A DNA stretch of 64,000 nucleotides from Aurantiacibacter marinus (GCF_001021555.1 NZ_LDCP01000001.1:496001-560000); one strand, 5' to 3'; counted from the first letter of the stretch, positions 37,836 to 47,969 are shown. Notes: generated from the sequence alone by a model not told the origin. Numbers and translations are program-made.

Positions 37836-38602
37836 TTAAGCCAGCGACCGGCCAGCACGGGTCCGGCGCCGCCGGGAAGGTCTTCACGCAGGATCAGAGC
37901 GTGACGGTCGGCGCGCGCTTGCTCGGGCAGAATTTCGGGCACGGTGTAGCTCTTTTTTCCGCCGGCCCAGACGCCGATGGTGTCTTCTCCCAGCCAGCTG
38001 TTGGTATAGGTGACGCTGCGGTTCCGGTTTTCGCCAGAGGCAATCGACACAGTCTCGCTGGCATCCACGGCGACGATGGAAAGGCGGGCAGTGGAACTGG
38101 CGGCACCATCTACCGTGATCTGCCCATCCGCTGTGATCGTGATGGAAGGTCGAGGGCGCAAGATCGCCTGTTCCAGCAGACCGGTGACATCTCCGGATCG
38201 TGATCCGACAACCCCGCTGCGCCCGTCAATCACCGCCTGCGGGGTATAGACGCCGTTACGGCCTTCCAGCCCGCGCCGTGCATAGCCGCGCTGCAATTCG
38301 GTATTGTCTTCGCTGGAAAGCGTATCTTCCCAGCCAATCCGGTTCCAATAGGTGACCGGGCGGGAAATCACGATCACATCGACGCGCTGGGCCAGTTCTT
38401 CGGCAAGCGCATCGGCGGGCGGGCAGGACGAACAGCTCTGGCTGGTGAAAAGCTCCAGCACAGCAGGAGCAGCATCGGTCTGGGACAGCGGCAGGCCGAC
38501 TGGTGTGTCGACGATCGGGGCCGGGCCGTGCGGCGCATCGAATGCAAATGCGGCAGCGATCGCCAAGCCACCCACGACCGCGAGAATTGGGAGAGTTTTC
38601 AT
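37832..38602 (-). CDS. Exported DUF1223 thioredoxin-like protein
   Basis: A 256-residue protein with a hydrophobic N-terminal segment (residues 4-21) that should export or anchor it. The DUF1223 core begins VLELFTSQSCSSCPPADALA, containing a Cys-Ser-Ser-Cys pair in a thioredoxin-like position, then VISRPVTYWNRIGWEDTLSS and YTPQAVIDGR, which fits the cis-Pro region of a thioredoxin fold. The second half is a beta-rich domain. The family is common in alphaproteobacteria and its role is undefined; an envelope redox function is an inference from the CxxC. Confidence 0.88.
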   Translation of the reverse strand: MKTLPILAVVGGLAIAAAFAFDAPHGPAPIVDTPVGLPLSQTDAAPAVLELFTSQSCSSCPPADALAEELAQRVDVIVISRPVTYWNRIGWEDTLSSEDNTELQRGYARRGLEGRNGVYTPQAVIDGRSGVVGSRSGDVTGLLEQAILRPRPSITITADGQITVDGAASSTARLSIVAVDASETVSIASGENRNRSVTYTNSWLGEDTIGVWAGGKKSYTVPEILPEQARADRHALILREDLPGGAGPVLAGRWLN

Positions 38603-38670
38603 ATAGCGAAGTTCCTGCAGGTTGCAGGATGAGCTTCGTCCGGAACGCAGCGAAGGTTACGCTGGCTGGT

Positions 38671-38793
38671 TCAGATGGGGAGGAACTGGCCCGCCGCAAT
38701 CAATGACATACCGCAAAATGCCACAATCAGGGTGCGCGCAGTTTCGCGCAGCTGAGGGGTGATAGCGTGGGTAAGGGCAACGGCTTTGACCAT
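38671..38793 (-). CDS. Candidate small membrane peptide (40 aa)
   Basis: In the 225-base gap between DUF1223 and the agmatine-deiminase-like gene, a minus-strand frame from ATG 38793 to TGA 38671 encodes 40 residues. A polar, amphipathic first half (THAITPQLRETART) is followed by a hydrophobic segment LIVAFCGMSLIAAGQFL that could span a membrane. The codons favour G/C in third position as in neighbouring genes. It begins 34 bases after the upstream gene stops, but there is no good ribosome-binding site directly before its ATG. It may be a real small protein or chance. Confidence 0.38.
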   Translation of the reverse strand: MVKAVALTHAITPQLRETARTLIVAFCGMSLIAAGQFLPI

Positions 38794-38827
38794 TCGCAGA
38801 TTGTGCGCCGAAAATCCTAACGAAAGA

Positions 38828-39811
<984 letters not shown>

Positions 39812-39815
39812 GGTG

Positions 39816-41456
39816 TCAGCAGCCTTCATTATCAGAAGCGCAGCTTGCATCGCGGATCGCGCGGAATTCATCCCCCTCGTTCCAGTTTGGCCATTCACCG
39901 GTATCGCCCAGCGCACGAGCGAGGCTGAAATAGAGGTTCAGGTCCTGCATCACACCGGTCCAGTCCCAGTCTTCCGAATATTCATCGCTCGCTGCGTGAT
40001 AATGGTTGGTGTTGTATTCTTCGTAGGCTGCTTCGCCCGCCTCTGCGCCGCCCTCGGACAGCGTCTGGCCCGATTTGATATAGAACATCGGCACACCGCG
40101 CTTGGCGAGGCTGAAATGGTCTGAGCGGTAATAGCGCCCTGCCTGCGGTGCGGCATCGGGTGTGGAGGTGCGGCCCTGCGCTGCCAAGGCATCGGCCAGA
40201 TAACCATCAAGTTCGCTTTTGCCGCCGCCAATCACCGTCACATCTTGCGCCTTGCCCAGCACATACAGTGCGTCGATATTCACACCGGCTACGGTGCGAT
40301 CGAGCGGATAGACCGGGTTCGCGCCGTAATATTCGGAACCGAGCAAGCCCGATTCCTCAGCGGTCACAGCCAGGAATACCTGCGTGCGGGCAGTCGGCCC
40401 GGCTTCGGCGTGGGCTGCTGCCAGCGCGACAAGCGCGGCAGTGCCGGTGGCATTGTCCACCGCGCCATTGCAAATCTGGTCTTCCTCGCCCTCTGCGCCG
40501 CAGCGGCCCAGATGGTCCCAATGTGCCGTGTGGAGGATGTATTCGGTCGGTGCCTGATTGCCCGGCAGGATACCGATCACATTGCTGGACGTGAAGCGGC
40601 GGATCGTGCTGTCGAAACTGGCCGAAACACTCTGGCTGAGCGGAATGGCTTCAAAACCAGGCTGGCTGGCAGCGGCAATCAGCTCATCCAGGTTCAGTCC
40701 TTCAGCAGACGCAATCTGCGCTGCCGCATCCCGGGTCATCCAGCCGTTCATCGCTGTGGCGTCTGCCCCGCCATCGCCAGTGTCGGCGTACAATTGCGCG
40801 CCGGTCCAGCCGCCTTCGACCACGTTCCAGCCATAGCTGGCGGGGAAATCTTCGTGAATGATGATCGCTGCCGTCGCACCCTGCCGTGCAGCCTCTTCAT
40901 ATTTGTAAGACCAGCGCCCGTAATAGGTCATGGCACGGCCATTGAACGGGCCTTCCAGCCCTTCTTCCGCATAATCCGGATCGTTGACCAGGATCAGCGC
41001 GGTCTTGCCCGCCATGTCCAGCCCTTCGTAATCGTTCCAGCCGCGTTCCGGCGCGTTTATGCCGTATCCAACGAACACCAGCTCGCTATCGGTGATTTCG
41101 GTGCGTTCGACTTGCGGGTAGCTGACGCCGACCCACTGGCTGCCGTGTTCGAATTCCAGATCGCCAACGGTTAGCGGTGTGAAATTGGTGCTGGTCATTT
41201 CCACCAGCGGCACTTCCTGCACCCAGCTTCCAGCATTGCCCGGTTGCAGGCCCGCGGCCTGAAATTGCTCGATCAGATAGGCGACCGTGCGTTCCCCGCC
41301 CGGAGTGCCCGGTTCACGCCCTTCGAACGCGTCCGAAGACAGCGTGCGCGTGACATCCTGCATCAATTCGAGCGAAATTTGCGGTTCGGCCTCCTGCACT
41401 TCGGTTGTGCAAGCGGTGAGCGCGATCAGCGCGGCGGGAGCAAGAATGCGGAACAT
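39816..41456 (-). CDS. M28-family lipoprotein aminopeptidase
   Basis: A 546-residue lipoprotein with a signal peptide ending in LTAC (Cys16). A protease-associated domain lies around residues 130-260, inserted before the zinc peptidase core. Metal and catalytic motifs are ILHTAHWDHLG, NGAVDNATGTAAL, FLAVTAEESGLLGSEYY, VAGVNIDAL and YYRSDHFSLAK, the standard two-zinc M28 set. It should cleave N-terminal residues of peptides at the periplasmic side of the envelope. It is followed directly by the agmatine-deiminase-like gene, and is divergent from glnE. Confidence 0.93.
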   Translation of the reverse strand: MFRILAPAALIALTACTTEVQEAEPQISLELMQDVTRTLSSDAFEGREPGTPGGERTVAYLIEQFQAAGLQPGNAGSWVQEVPLVEMTSTNFTPLTVGDLEFEHGSQWVGVSYPQVERTEITDSELVFVGYGINAPERGWNDYEGLDMAGKTALILVNDPDYAEEGLEGPFNGRAMTYYGRWSYKYEEAARQGATAAIIIHEDFPASYGWNVVEGGWTGAQLYADTGDGGADATAMNGWMTRDAAAQIASAEGLNLDELIAAASQPGFEAIPLSQSVSASFDSTIRRFTSSNVIGILPGNQAPTEYILHTAHWDHLGRCGAEGEEDQICNGAVDNATGTAALVALAAAHAEAGPTARTQVFLAVTAEESGLLGSEYYGANPVYPLDRTVAGVNIDALYVLGKAQDVTVIGGGKSELDGYLADALAAQGRTSTPDAAPQAGRYYRSDHFSLAKRGVPMFYIKSGQTLSEGGAEAGEAAYEEYNTNHYHAASDEYSEDWDWTGVMQDLNLYFSLARALGDTGEWPNWNEGDEFRAIRDASCASDNEGC

Positions 41457-41566
41457 GATTGTGGCCTCTCAGGCGGCGATTTTGTGTTGCGTGTCATGTG
41501 GCACCACCCGCCGCGTGACACAAGCGCACTTGCGAGGCAGGCAGGGTGCAGGCAGGAGCGTGGGTT

Positions 41567-44227
41567 ATGGCAGTAGATTGGCAATCGGCACTGGACCGCG
41601 CGCGGGCGCATTCGCCTTTCCTGCAAATGGCGCTGGAGCGGAGGCCCGAGCTTGACGCGATGATGGCCGAAGGGCGCGGCGCGGAGGCGCTCGCTGCGGC
41701 CAAGGCCAGCGGTGATGGGATCGAGGATACCGGCCTTGCCTTGCGCCGTGAACGCCTGTCGCTCGCACTGGTGCTGGCCATTGGCGATCTGGCCGGGGAA
41801 TTCACGCTTGCCCAGGTGATGGGCGAACTCAGCAGTTTTGCCGATCATGCGCTGGATGCGGCCATGCTGGCAGCAGTGCAGCGCCGCGTGCCCGGCGCCG
41901 ATACGCGCGGTTTCTTTGGCCTGGCCCTGGGCAAGCAGGGCGCGGGCGAGCTCAACTATTCGTCGGACATAGATCCGATCCTGTTGTTCGATCCACAGAC
42001 CATTGCCCGCGCAGACCGGGACGAGCCGGGGGAGGCGGCGCAACGTTATGCGCGGCAAGTGGTGGAAATGCTCTCCAATCCCACCAGTGAAGGCTATGTC
42101 GTGCGCGTCGATCTGCGATTGCGCCCCGCAAGCGAAGTCAGCCCGCTGGCAGTGCCGGTAAATGGCGCGATTTCACATTATGAAAGTTCTGCCCTGGCGT
42201 GGGAGCGGGCCGCCTACATTCGTGCGCGGTCAGCGGCGGGCGATCTGGCAGCGGGAGAGCAGTTTCTTGATGACATCCGCCCGTTTGTCTGGCGCAAGAG
42301 CCTGGACTTTACCGCTATCGAGGAAATCCGCCGACTGACTGGGCGCATCCGTTCTGCCTACAAGGGGCCGCTGGAACCGGGGCCTGGGTTCGATGTGAAG
42401 AAGGGGCGCGGCGGGATTCGTGAAGTGGAATTCTACGCGCAGACCCATCAGCTGATTTATGGCGGCCGCAATCCGGCACTAAGGCTGCGCGGCACCCGTG
42501 AAGCACTGGATGCGCTGGCCGATGCCGAGGTGATATCAGCGGATGATGCACGGGTTCTGGGCGAAAGTTACGACCGGCTGCGGGTTATCGAACACCGGCT
42601 GCAAATGGTCGATGACCGGCAAACGCATCAGCTGCCCGCCAGTGCAGAGGCCATCGATAATGTCGCGAAGCTGGAAGGCTTGGCGGATGGCGCTGCGCTG
42701 GTCGCTGAACTGCGCGAGGTCTGCGGAGCGGTGGCGGCACGCTATGACGATCTTCTGGGTGAAGTTGCGGAGACGCCCACTCAGATCAGCGTTCCGGGCG
42801 ATTTCCGCGACCGGTTTGACGGGCGAGTGGATCATTGGCGCGGCACGATCAGGGCGTTGCGCTCTACCGAAGCGCGCAAGGCCTTTGCTGCGATCCAGCC
42901 CGATTTGCTCCAATCGCTTGCCGATGCGCCGGATCCTGAAAGGGCGCTTGCCCGGTGGGAAACATTCCTGTCCCGCTTGCCCACCGCCATAAACCTGTTC
43001 CGCCTGTTTGAAGAACGCCCCGGTCTGCTTGACCGTGTGCTGCGTGTACTCACCTTGTCACAGCCGCTGGCGGACGAATTGGCGCGGCGTCCCGAATCGC
43101 TGGATGTGCTGATTGATGCAAATGCCCTCAGCCTGCCCGGCTCCCGCGAGGCACTCGCTGCCCGGATGGCGCGATGCGAGGAAGGAGATTACGAGGCGCG
43201 GCTCAACCGGCTGCGGCAAGTTGTCGGCGAAGAACGCTTTGCGCTGGGCGTTCAGCTGATCGAGGCGCGCCACGATCCGCTGGACATTGCCGAAGGCCTT
43301 TGCCGCGTTGCCGAAGCGGCCGTCCAGACAGGGGCTGATGCTGCCCGTGATGAATTTCGCAAAGAACATGGCGACATTGCAAACAGCGAATTGGTGGTGC
43401 TGGGCTTGGGACGGCTGGGCGGCGGCGCGCTGACCCATGCCTCCGACCTTGATATCGTCTATCTGTTCACCGGAGATTTTGGCGAGGAATCGGACGGTCG
43501 CAGGCCGCTGTCCTCAACACTTTACTTCAACCGTCTTGCCACCCGCGTCACCGCTGCACTGAGCGTCCCCACCGCAGAGGGCGCGCTATACGAAATCGAC
43601 ACGCGCCTCAGGCCGCAGGGCAAACAAGGCCCGCTGGCGGTAAGCTTTGCCGCGTTTGAACAATACCAGCGCGAAGATGCGTGGACGTGGGAACACATGG
43701 CGCTCGCCCGGGCGCGGCCTTTGTATGGTTCTCCGGCGGCGCAGGACAGGCTGGCGGTCATCATCAGAAGCGCGCTGTGCCAGAAACGCGATCCCGAAAC
43801 TTTGCACACCGATGTCTTGAAAATGCGCCGCGATGTGCTGGATGCAAAACCGCCGCAGGGACCGCTCGATGTCAAATTGCTGCGCGGCGGCCTGATGGAT
43901 TCCGAATTCCTGATCCACTATCTGCAATTGCGCGAAGGGATCGGGCTTGACCCCGCAATAGAGAAGGCCTGCGCCGCTCTGGCCGGTGCCGGATTGCTGC
44001 CTGAGGAGCATGCTCGCAACCACCTTGCCCTCACGCGGTTTCTTGCCGCTGGCAGATTGTTTACGCCCGATGGCGGTGAACCATCGGATGCGGCCAAGCC
44101 CATTCTGGCGCAGGCCTGCGGCCACCACCTCTATTCAGACCTGTTGCAATCACTGACGCAGGCAAGGCATGGAATTGCCGAGCAATGGCATGTCCATTTT
44201 GGCGAAAAACTGGAGATCGAACCATGA
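41567..44227 (+). CDS. glnE: Glutamine synthetase adenylyltransferase/adenylyl-removing enzyme
   Basis: From the ATG at 41567 (AGGAG nine bases upstream; a GTG at 41546 is in frame) the protein has 886 residues. It contains two nucleotidyltransferase domains. The deadenylylating half has GAGELNYSSDIDPILLFD and the adenylylating half has LGRLGGGALTHASDLDIVYL. Between and after them are the helical regulatory regions; RGGIREVEFYAQTHQLIYGG and RGGLMDSEFLIHYLQLR are typical. It adjusts glutamine synthetase activity to nitrogen status through PII. The TGA overlaps the peroxiredoxin ATG. Confidence 0.97.
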   Translation: MAVDWQSALDRARAHSPFLQMALERRPELDAMMAEGRGAEALAAAKASGDGIEDTGLALRRERLSLALVLAIGDLAGEFTLAQVMGELSSFADHALDAAMLAAVQRRVPGADTRGFFGLALGKQGAGELNYSSDIDPILLFDPQTIARADRDEPGEAAQRYARQVVEMLSNPTSEGYVVRVDLRLRPASEVSPLAVPVNGAISHYESSALAWERAAYIRARSAAGDLAAGEQFLDDIRPFVWRKSLDFTAIEEIRRLTGRIRSAYKGPLEPGPGFDVKKGRGGIREVEFYAQTHQLIYGGRNPALRLRGTREALDALADAEVISADDARVLGESYDRLRVIEHRLQMVDDRQTHQLPASAEAIDNVAKLEGLADGAALVAELREVCGAVAARYDDLLGEVAETPTQISVPGDFRDRFDGRVDHWRGTIRALRSTEARKAFAAIQPDLLQSLADAPDPERALARWETFLSRLPTAINLFRLFEERPGLLDRVLRVLTLSQPLADELARRPESLDVLIDANALSLPGSREALAARMARCEEGDYEARLNRLRQVVGEERFALGVQLIEARHDPLDIAEGLCRVAEAAVQTGADAARDEFRKEHGDIANSELVVLGLGRLGGGALTHASDLDIVYLFTGDFGEESDGRRPLSSTLYFNRLATRVTAALSVPTAEGALYEIDTRLRPQGKQGPLAVSFAAFEQYQREDAWTWEHMALARARPLYGSPAAQDRLAVIIRSALCQKRDPETLHTDVLKMRRDVLDAKPPQGPLDVKLLRGGLMDSEFLIHYLQLREGIGLDPAIEKACAALAGAGLLPEEHARNHLALTRFLAAGRLFTPDGGEPSDAAKPILAQACGHHLYSDLLQSLTQARHGIAEQWHVHFGEKLEIEP

Positions 44228-44709
44228 CAGACCGTCCCGACATTGGAGACATGATGCCAGATGTGGCGATGGAAACGCCGGCTGGCGGCAGCGTGAAACC
44301 GTCTGACTTCAAGGGCAAGCCGCTGGTGATGTTCTTCTACCCGAAGGACGATACGCCGGGCTGCACGACTGAGAACAAGGACTTCACCGCGCTGAAGGGC
44401 GAATTCGATGCCGCTGGCGTGGCCCTGCTCGGTATCAGCAAGGATCCGCCAAAGAAGCACGAGAAATTCATTGCGAAACATGACCTCGCCGCGCCGCTGG
44501 CATCGGACAAAGCCGCTGATTCTGGTGAAGACGGCATTGCCGAAGCTCTCGGTATCTGGGTTGAAAAGAACATGTACGGCAAGAAGTATATGGGCATGGA
44601 GCGCAGCACGTTTCTGGTTGCTGCCGATGGCACGATTGCCCAGGTCTGGCGCAAGGTGAAAGTAAAGGGCCATGCGGAGGAAGTGCTCGCGGCAGCCAAA
44701 GCGCTCTGA
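44224..44709 (+). CDS. bcp: BCP/PrxQ-type peroxiredoxin lacking a resolving cysteine
   Basis: A 161-residue thiol peroxidase starting at the ATG overlapping the glnE stop. GKPLVMFFYPKDDTPGCTTE contains peroxidatic Cys47. In the well-studied enzymes a resolving Cys stands five residues later; here that position is Lys52, and no other cysteine is seen in the protein. It therefore looks like a one-cysteine form that must be reduced by an external thiol. It should remove hydrogen peroxide and organic peroxides in the cytosol. The fixed coupling to glnE is common in sphingomonads from general knowledge. Confidence 0.95.
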   Translation: MTDRPDIGDMMPDVAMETPAGGSVKPSDFKGKPLVMFFYPKDDTPGCTTENKDFTALKGEFDAAGVALLGISKDPPKKHEKFIAKHDLAAPLASDKAADSGEDGIAEALGIWVEKNMYGKKYMGMERSTFLVAADGTIAQVWRKVKVKGHAEEVLAAAKAL

Positions 44710-44729
44710 AACCCGGCCCATCAACCGAC

Positions 44730-45533
44730 TTGTCACCCGACTTGCCACCCGACTTGTCTCAGGCCATTCGCGCCGCGCTTTTGACCGGCAACAAGCGCGC
44801 CAAGATCATGCAGACGCGCTCACTTGTGCGCCGTTGGCGGCGCGGCGAACTGGCTGGCGGCTTCACGGTGGCAATGCCCGATCACCCTGCATGGCCTGAA
44901 ACGCTCCAAGTCCTTGCACCTGCAAAAATGCCGCGGCGCGGCAAGGGCGGTTCGCAGCGAAGCCGCATTGCCTTGTGGCATGCTCTTGCGCATATCGAAT
45001 TCGTCGCGATCGACCTGGCGCTCGATATTGTCGGACGCTTTGGTGCAGCGATGGGGGATACGTTTGTGGCAGATTTCCTTGCTGTTGCTGCGGACGAAGC
45101 GATGCACTTCGCATTGATAGAGCGGCATCTGGCGAGCATGGGGGCGCAATATGGCGATCTGCCGGCGCATGGCGGGCTGTGGCAGTCTGCTGCGGATACA
45201 GCTCATGCGGTCGATGCGCGTCTTGCTATCGTACCAATGGTGCTGGAAGCGCGCGGCCTCGACGTGACGCCAGCGACGCTTGAGCGTGTGCGCAGTTTTG
45301 GCGATGAGCGGGGGGCACGAATCCTCCAGCGAATCCTTGACGACGAAATCCGTCACGTGCTCGCGGGATCAACCCATTTCGACGCATGGTGCGCCGCCAA
45401 TGGCAAAAACCCGCAGAATCATTGGAGATTGCTCGTGAAAAGGCACTTTCGCGGCGGGATTAGGCCGCCATTCAACGACTCAGCGCGTCTTGCAGCCGGT
45501 CTGCCGCGCGGATTGTATCAAGATGTTGCTTGA
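44730..45533 (+). CDS. DUF455 ferritin-like di-iron protein
   Basis: A 267-residue protein with a TTG start at 44730; TTG codons at 44742 and 44754 and later ATGs are possible alternatives. Helices with carboxylate and His ligands are visible: HALAHIEFVAIDLAL, AVAADEAMHFALIERHL, IVPMVLEARGLDV and RILDDEIRHVLAG. This spacing (E, ExxH, E, ExxH) is a di-iron ferritin-like site, as in the tRNA hydroxylase MiaE and DUF455 relatives. The reaction is unknown. The start region contains three near-repeats of ACCCGACTTG, giving a Pro-Asp-Leu repeat in the protein. Confidence 0.85.
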   Translation: MSPDLPPDLSQAIRAALLTGNKRAKIMQTRSLVRRWRRGELAGGFTVAMPDHPAWPETLQVLAPAKMPRRGKGGSQRSRIALWHALAHIEFVAIDLALDIVGRFGAAMGDTFVADFLAVAADEAMHFALIERHLASMGAQYGDLPAHGGLWQSAADTAHAVDARLAIVPMVLEARGLDVTPATLERVRSFGDERGARILQRILDDEIRHVLAGSTHFDAWCAANGKNPQNHWRLLVKRHFRGGIRPPFNDSARLAAGLPRGLYQDVA

Positions 45534-45672
45534 TTAACTTTTCACCGCATAACCCATAATCATTGAGGCGGACGGGAGTTCCGGGTTCCTCAAAAAAAAT
45601 GGTCACCGCGATGCGATTGGCTGCTGAATAGCTGGGGGGGAAACCTCCCGGCAAAACAAAAAAAGGGATCGC

Positions 45673-46338
45673 ATGCTAGTCAAGATCACCAGTTTTATGG
45701 CCGCAGGTGCCATGTTGTTCGCCAGCCCGGCCATGGCCGATGAGCCCGCTTCGACCGGTGCGATTGATACCGCTGCCATTGCCTCTGCCGATATCGATTC
45801 CGAATTTACGGAACTGTTTGCCAGCTGGGAAACACTTGAAAACGGTGGCCGCGTGACGATGACCGGTGACGTGCAGGCGCCGCCACGCATCTCTGTGTCA
45901 GTGCCTTCGCGTATGCCGGTTGACGGTGTGACACTGACCAGCGGTTTTGGCATGCGCGATCACCCGATCCTGCGCCGCCGCGCCCGTCATAACGGTGTTG
46001 ATCTGGCCGCGCCTACCGGCACACCGGTCTATGCGACGGCTGATGGTGTAGTGGAAATGGCCCAGCGTTACAGTTCATACGGGAATTACGTTCAGATCGG
46101 CCATGGCGGCGACATTGAAACCCGCTACGCTCATCTGTCGAGCTACACCGTGTCTGCTGGTGAAGAAGTTCGTATGGGCGATTTGATCGGTTATGTGGGC
46201 TCGACCGGCCGCTCCACCGGTCCGCACCTTCACTACGAAGTCCGCGTTGCCAATGAAGCGGTCAACCCGATCCCTTACATGGTCGCCCAGCTTGAAGCCG
46301 ACGAAGCTGCAAATGCGGCACGCGGTGGCCCCGAGTAA
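45673..46338 (+). CDS. M23-family metalloendopeptidase (LytM/NlpD type), exported
   Basis: A 221-residue precursor with a signal peptide ending at PAMA (residue 22). The LytM core begins TSGFGMRDHPI, with zinc ligands in RHNGVDLAAP, and the second and third His in TRYAHLS and GPHLHYEVRV. All catalytic ligands are present. It should cut peptidoglycan cross-links in the periplasm. The gene is followed by a strong terminator shared with galU. The leader has G- and A-rich tracts of unclear meaning. Confidence 0.93.
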   Translation: MLVKITSFMAAGAMLFASPAMADEPASTGAIDTAAIASADIDSEFTELFASWETLENGGRVTMTGDVQAPPRISVSVPSRMPVDGVTLTSGFGMRDHPILRRRARHNGVDLAAPTGTPVYATADGVVEMAQRYSSYGNYVQIGHGGDIETRYAHLSSYTVSAGEEVRMGDLIGYVGSTGRSTGPHLHYEVRVANEAVNPIPYMVAQLEADEAANAARGGPE

Positions 46339-46381
46339 GAGCAAGGTCCTGAACAAGCCGGGCTACCCCGGCACCAGATTG

Positions 46382-46412
46382 AAAAAAGGCGGGCCGCAGT
46401 GCCCGCCTTTTT
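46382..46412. terminator. Bidirectional rho-independent terminator
   Basis: A perfect 10-bp stem, AAAGGCGGGC at 46385-46394 with GCCCGCCTTT at 46401-46410, has a six-base loop. It is flanked by an A-run on the left and a T-run on the right, so it can end both the M23 peptidase transcript and the convergent galU transcript. Confidence 0.9.
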
Positions 46413-46442
46413 CGTGTCTGGATGAATTCTTCGGCGGGTTGA

Positions 46443-47318
46443 TTATTCCGCGAGCAAGCGCTGCGCCATCGCCCGAACATCCGCGCCCATGTCCTCCCGC
46501 TGCAGTGCAAGGGCCAGAGTGGCCTCAACAAAACCAAGCTTGCTGCCGCAATCGAACCGGCGCCCTTCGAAAGTCACAGCGTGAAACGGCTGTGTGCCGA
46601 TCATTTTTGCCATGGCATCGGTCAGCTGGATTTCACCGCCAGCACCCTTGCCCTGGGTTTCCAGCGTCCGCATGACTTCGGGCTGGAGGATGTAGCGGCC
46701 TGAGATGATCTTGTTCGAGGGCGCTTCGTCAACCGGCGGTTTTTCAACCAGGCCTTTGACTTCAGTCAGAGCGCCGCTGGACTTGCCGGGATCGATCACA
46801 CCGTAGCTCGAGACTTCTGCGTGCGGCACTTCGAGAACGGAGATCAGATTGCCGCCAACTTCATTATAGGCCTCTACCATCTGCGCCATGCAGCCCGGTT
46901 GCCCTACCATCATCTCGTCCGGCAGGAGGATCGCGAAGGGTTCATCGCCAACAATTGCGCGCGCGCACCATATGGCGTGGCCAAGTCCCATCGGGACTTG
47001 CTGGCGCACTGTAATGATATCGCCCGGAGTGAAACGGGAGGAATCAAGCACACCCATATCCTTGCCCCGCTCCCCCATGGTGGCTTCCAGCTCATAGGCG
47101 ACGTCGAAATGCTCGACGATTGCGGTCTTGCCGCGCCCGGTGACGAAGATCATCTGTTCGATCCCGGCCTCCCGCGCTTCGTCCACTGCATACTGGATCA
47201 GCGGCCTGTCCACGATGGGCAGAAGTTCTTTCGGAATAGCTTTGGTGGCTGGAAGGAAGCGTGTGCCAAGCCCGGCTACGGGGAACACGGCTTTGCGGAT
47301 CGGTTTGCGTTCAATCAT
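46443..47318 (-). CDS. galU: UTP-glucose-1-phosphate uridylyltransferase
   Basis: From the ATG at 47318 (291 residues; an in-frame start at 47420 adds an unconserved stretch). The nucleotide-binding motif is FPVAGLGTRFLPATKAIPKE, with the catalytic Lys-Glu region, then LLPIVDRPLIQY, and PFAILLPDEMMVG later. It makes UDP-glucose for glycans, lipopolysaccharide and exopolysaccharide, and so would also supply the polysaccharide locus beginning at 54.6 kb. It is transcribed toward the shared terminator and divergent from a small membrane-protein gene. Confidence 0.96.
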   Translation of the reverse strand: MIERKPIRKAVFPVAGLGTRFLPATKAIPKELLPIVDRPLIQYAVDEAREAGIEQMIFVTGRGKTAIVEHFDVAYELEATMGERGKDMGVLDSSRFTPGDIITVRQQVPMGLGHAIWCARAIVGDEPFAILLPDEMMVGQPGCMAQMVEAYNEVGGNLISVLEVPHAEVSSYGVIDPGKSSGALTEVKGLVEKPPVDEAPSNKIISGRYILQPEVMRTLETQGKGAGGEIQLTDAMAKMIGTQPFHAVTFEGRRFDCGSKLGFVEATLALALQREDMGADVRAMAQRLLAE

Positions 47319-47451
47319 GGCGTTCTTACTGCGCGGCGCAGGCGATGTGGTCAACCGGGTTCGCGCGGGTAAAAAATGTTTGGTACCCTGCGCCAATGTA
47401 GAACCTTTCGTGGCCGCCATGCGTTGAAGCGATCATGAAAGGATACAATCC

Positions 47452-47691
47452 ATGTTGATCAGACTTGCTGCCCTCGGCGCCCTTGGCGTTGCAGGCTTTC
47501 GTTATTTCAAGACGCGGAAAACCGGCCAGAATGAAGCTTTTGCCGAAGGCGAGGCGGGCGGTTCGAATTTTTCGCAGGTTCGCAATGCGGGGCCGAAGGC
47601 GATGAAAGATCCGCCGAAGGATACGTGGGATTCCATTGATGAGGAAAGCGACGAAAGCTTTCCCGCCAGCGATCCGCCTGGAAATTACTGA
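47452..47691 (+). CDS. Small hypothetical protein with SFPASDPP motif
   Basis: A 79-residue protein with a short hydrophobic N terminus (LIRLAALGALGVAGF) and a polar remainder ending WDSIDEESDESFPASDPPG. The acidic DESFPASDPP tail recurs in many small alphaproteobacterial proteins of unknown function. The gene is divergent from galU and overlaps the end of the convergent RHH gene by seven bases. No function is known. Confidence 0.75.
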   Translation: MLIRLAALGALGVAGFRYFKTRKTGQNEAFAEGEAGGSNFSQVRNAGPKAMKDPPKDTWDSIDEESDESFPASDPPGNY

Positions 47692-47942
47692 GCACTTCGT
47701 TCTGGCGTCTGCCGCTGTAAATCGGCGGCGAGCCAGAGCCTGACAGACGTAGCGAGGCCGGGCGCATGCTCGGCCTTGATTCGTTCAGCGTCGATACGCG
47801 CCACAACCGCGTTGAGCGGCAAGTTCTGCCGCTCTGCCACGCGCTGCAGCAGGTCCCAAAACAAAGGTTCAAGGCTGATCGAGGTCTTGTGCCCGGCGAT
47901 CTCGACCGAGCGTTTGACGGGCGGGTGGTAGATGTCAGTCAT
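47685..47942 (-). CDS. Ribbon-helix-helix domain protein
   Basis: From the ATG at 47942 (85 residues; an ATG at 47957 is possible). The sequence VKRSVEIAGHKTSISLEPLFWDLL matches the RHH_4-type DNA-binding domain in alphaproteobacteria, with the strand RSVEIAGHKTSISL and helices following. The end (LATSVRLWLAADLQ) corresponds to the family C terminus. These proteins may repress their own or neighbouring genes. It is 12 bases downstream of phbB on the same strand. Confidence 0.8.
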   Translation of the reverse strand: MTDIYHPPVKRSVEIAGHKTSISLEPLFWDLLQRVAERQNLPLNAVVARIDAERIKAEHAPGLATSVRLWLAADLQRQTPERSAQ

Positions 47943-47969
47943 CGCGCTTTCTGCCACCCGCCAATCAAA

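Noticed and set aside
45560-45672. G-rich and A-rich tracts in the leader before the M23 peptidase
   Set aside because: A hairpin can be drawn from the G7 tract and CCTCCC, but it has no T-run and no riboswitch-like features, so it was not annotated as terminator or riboswitch.
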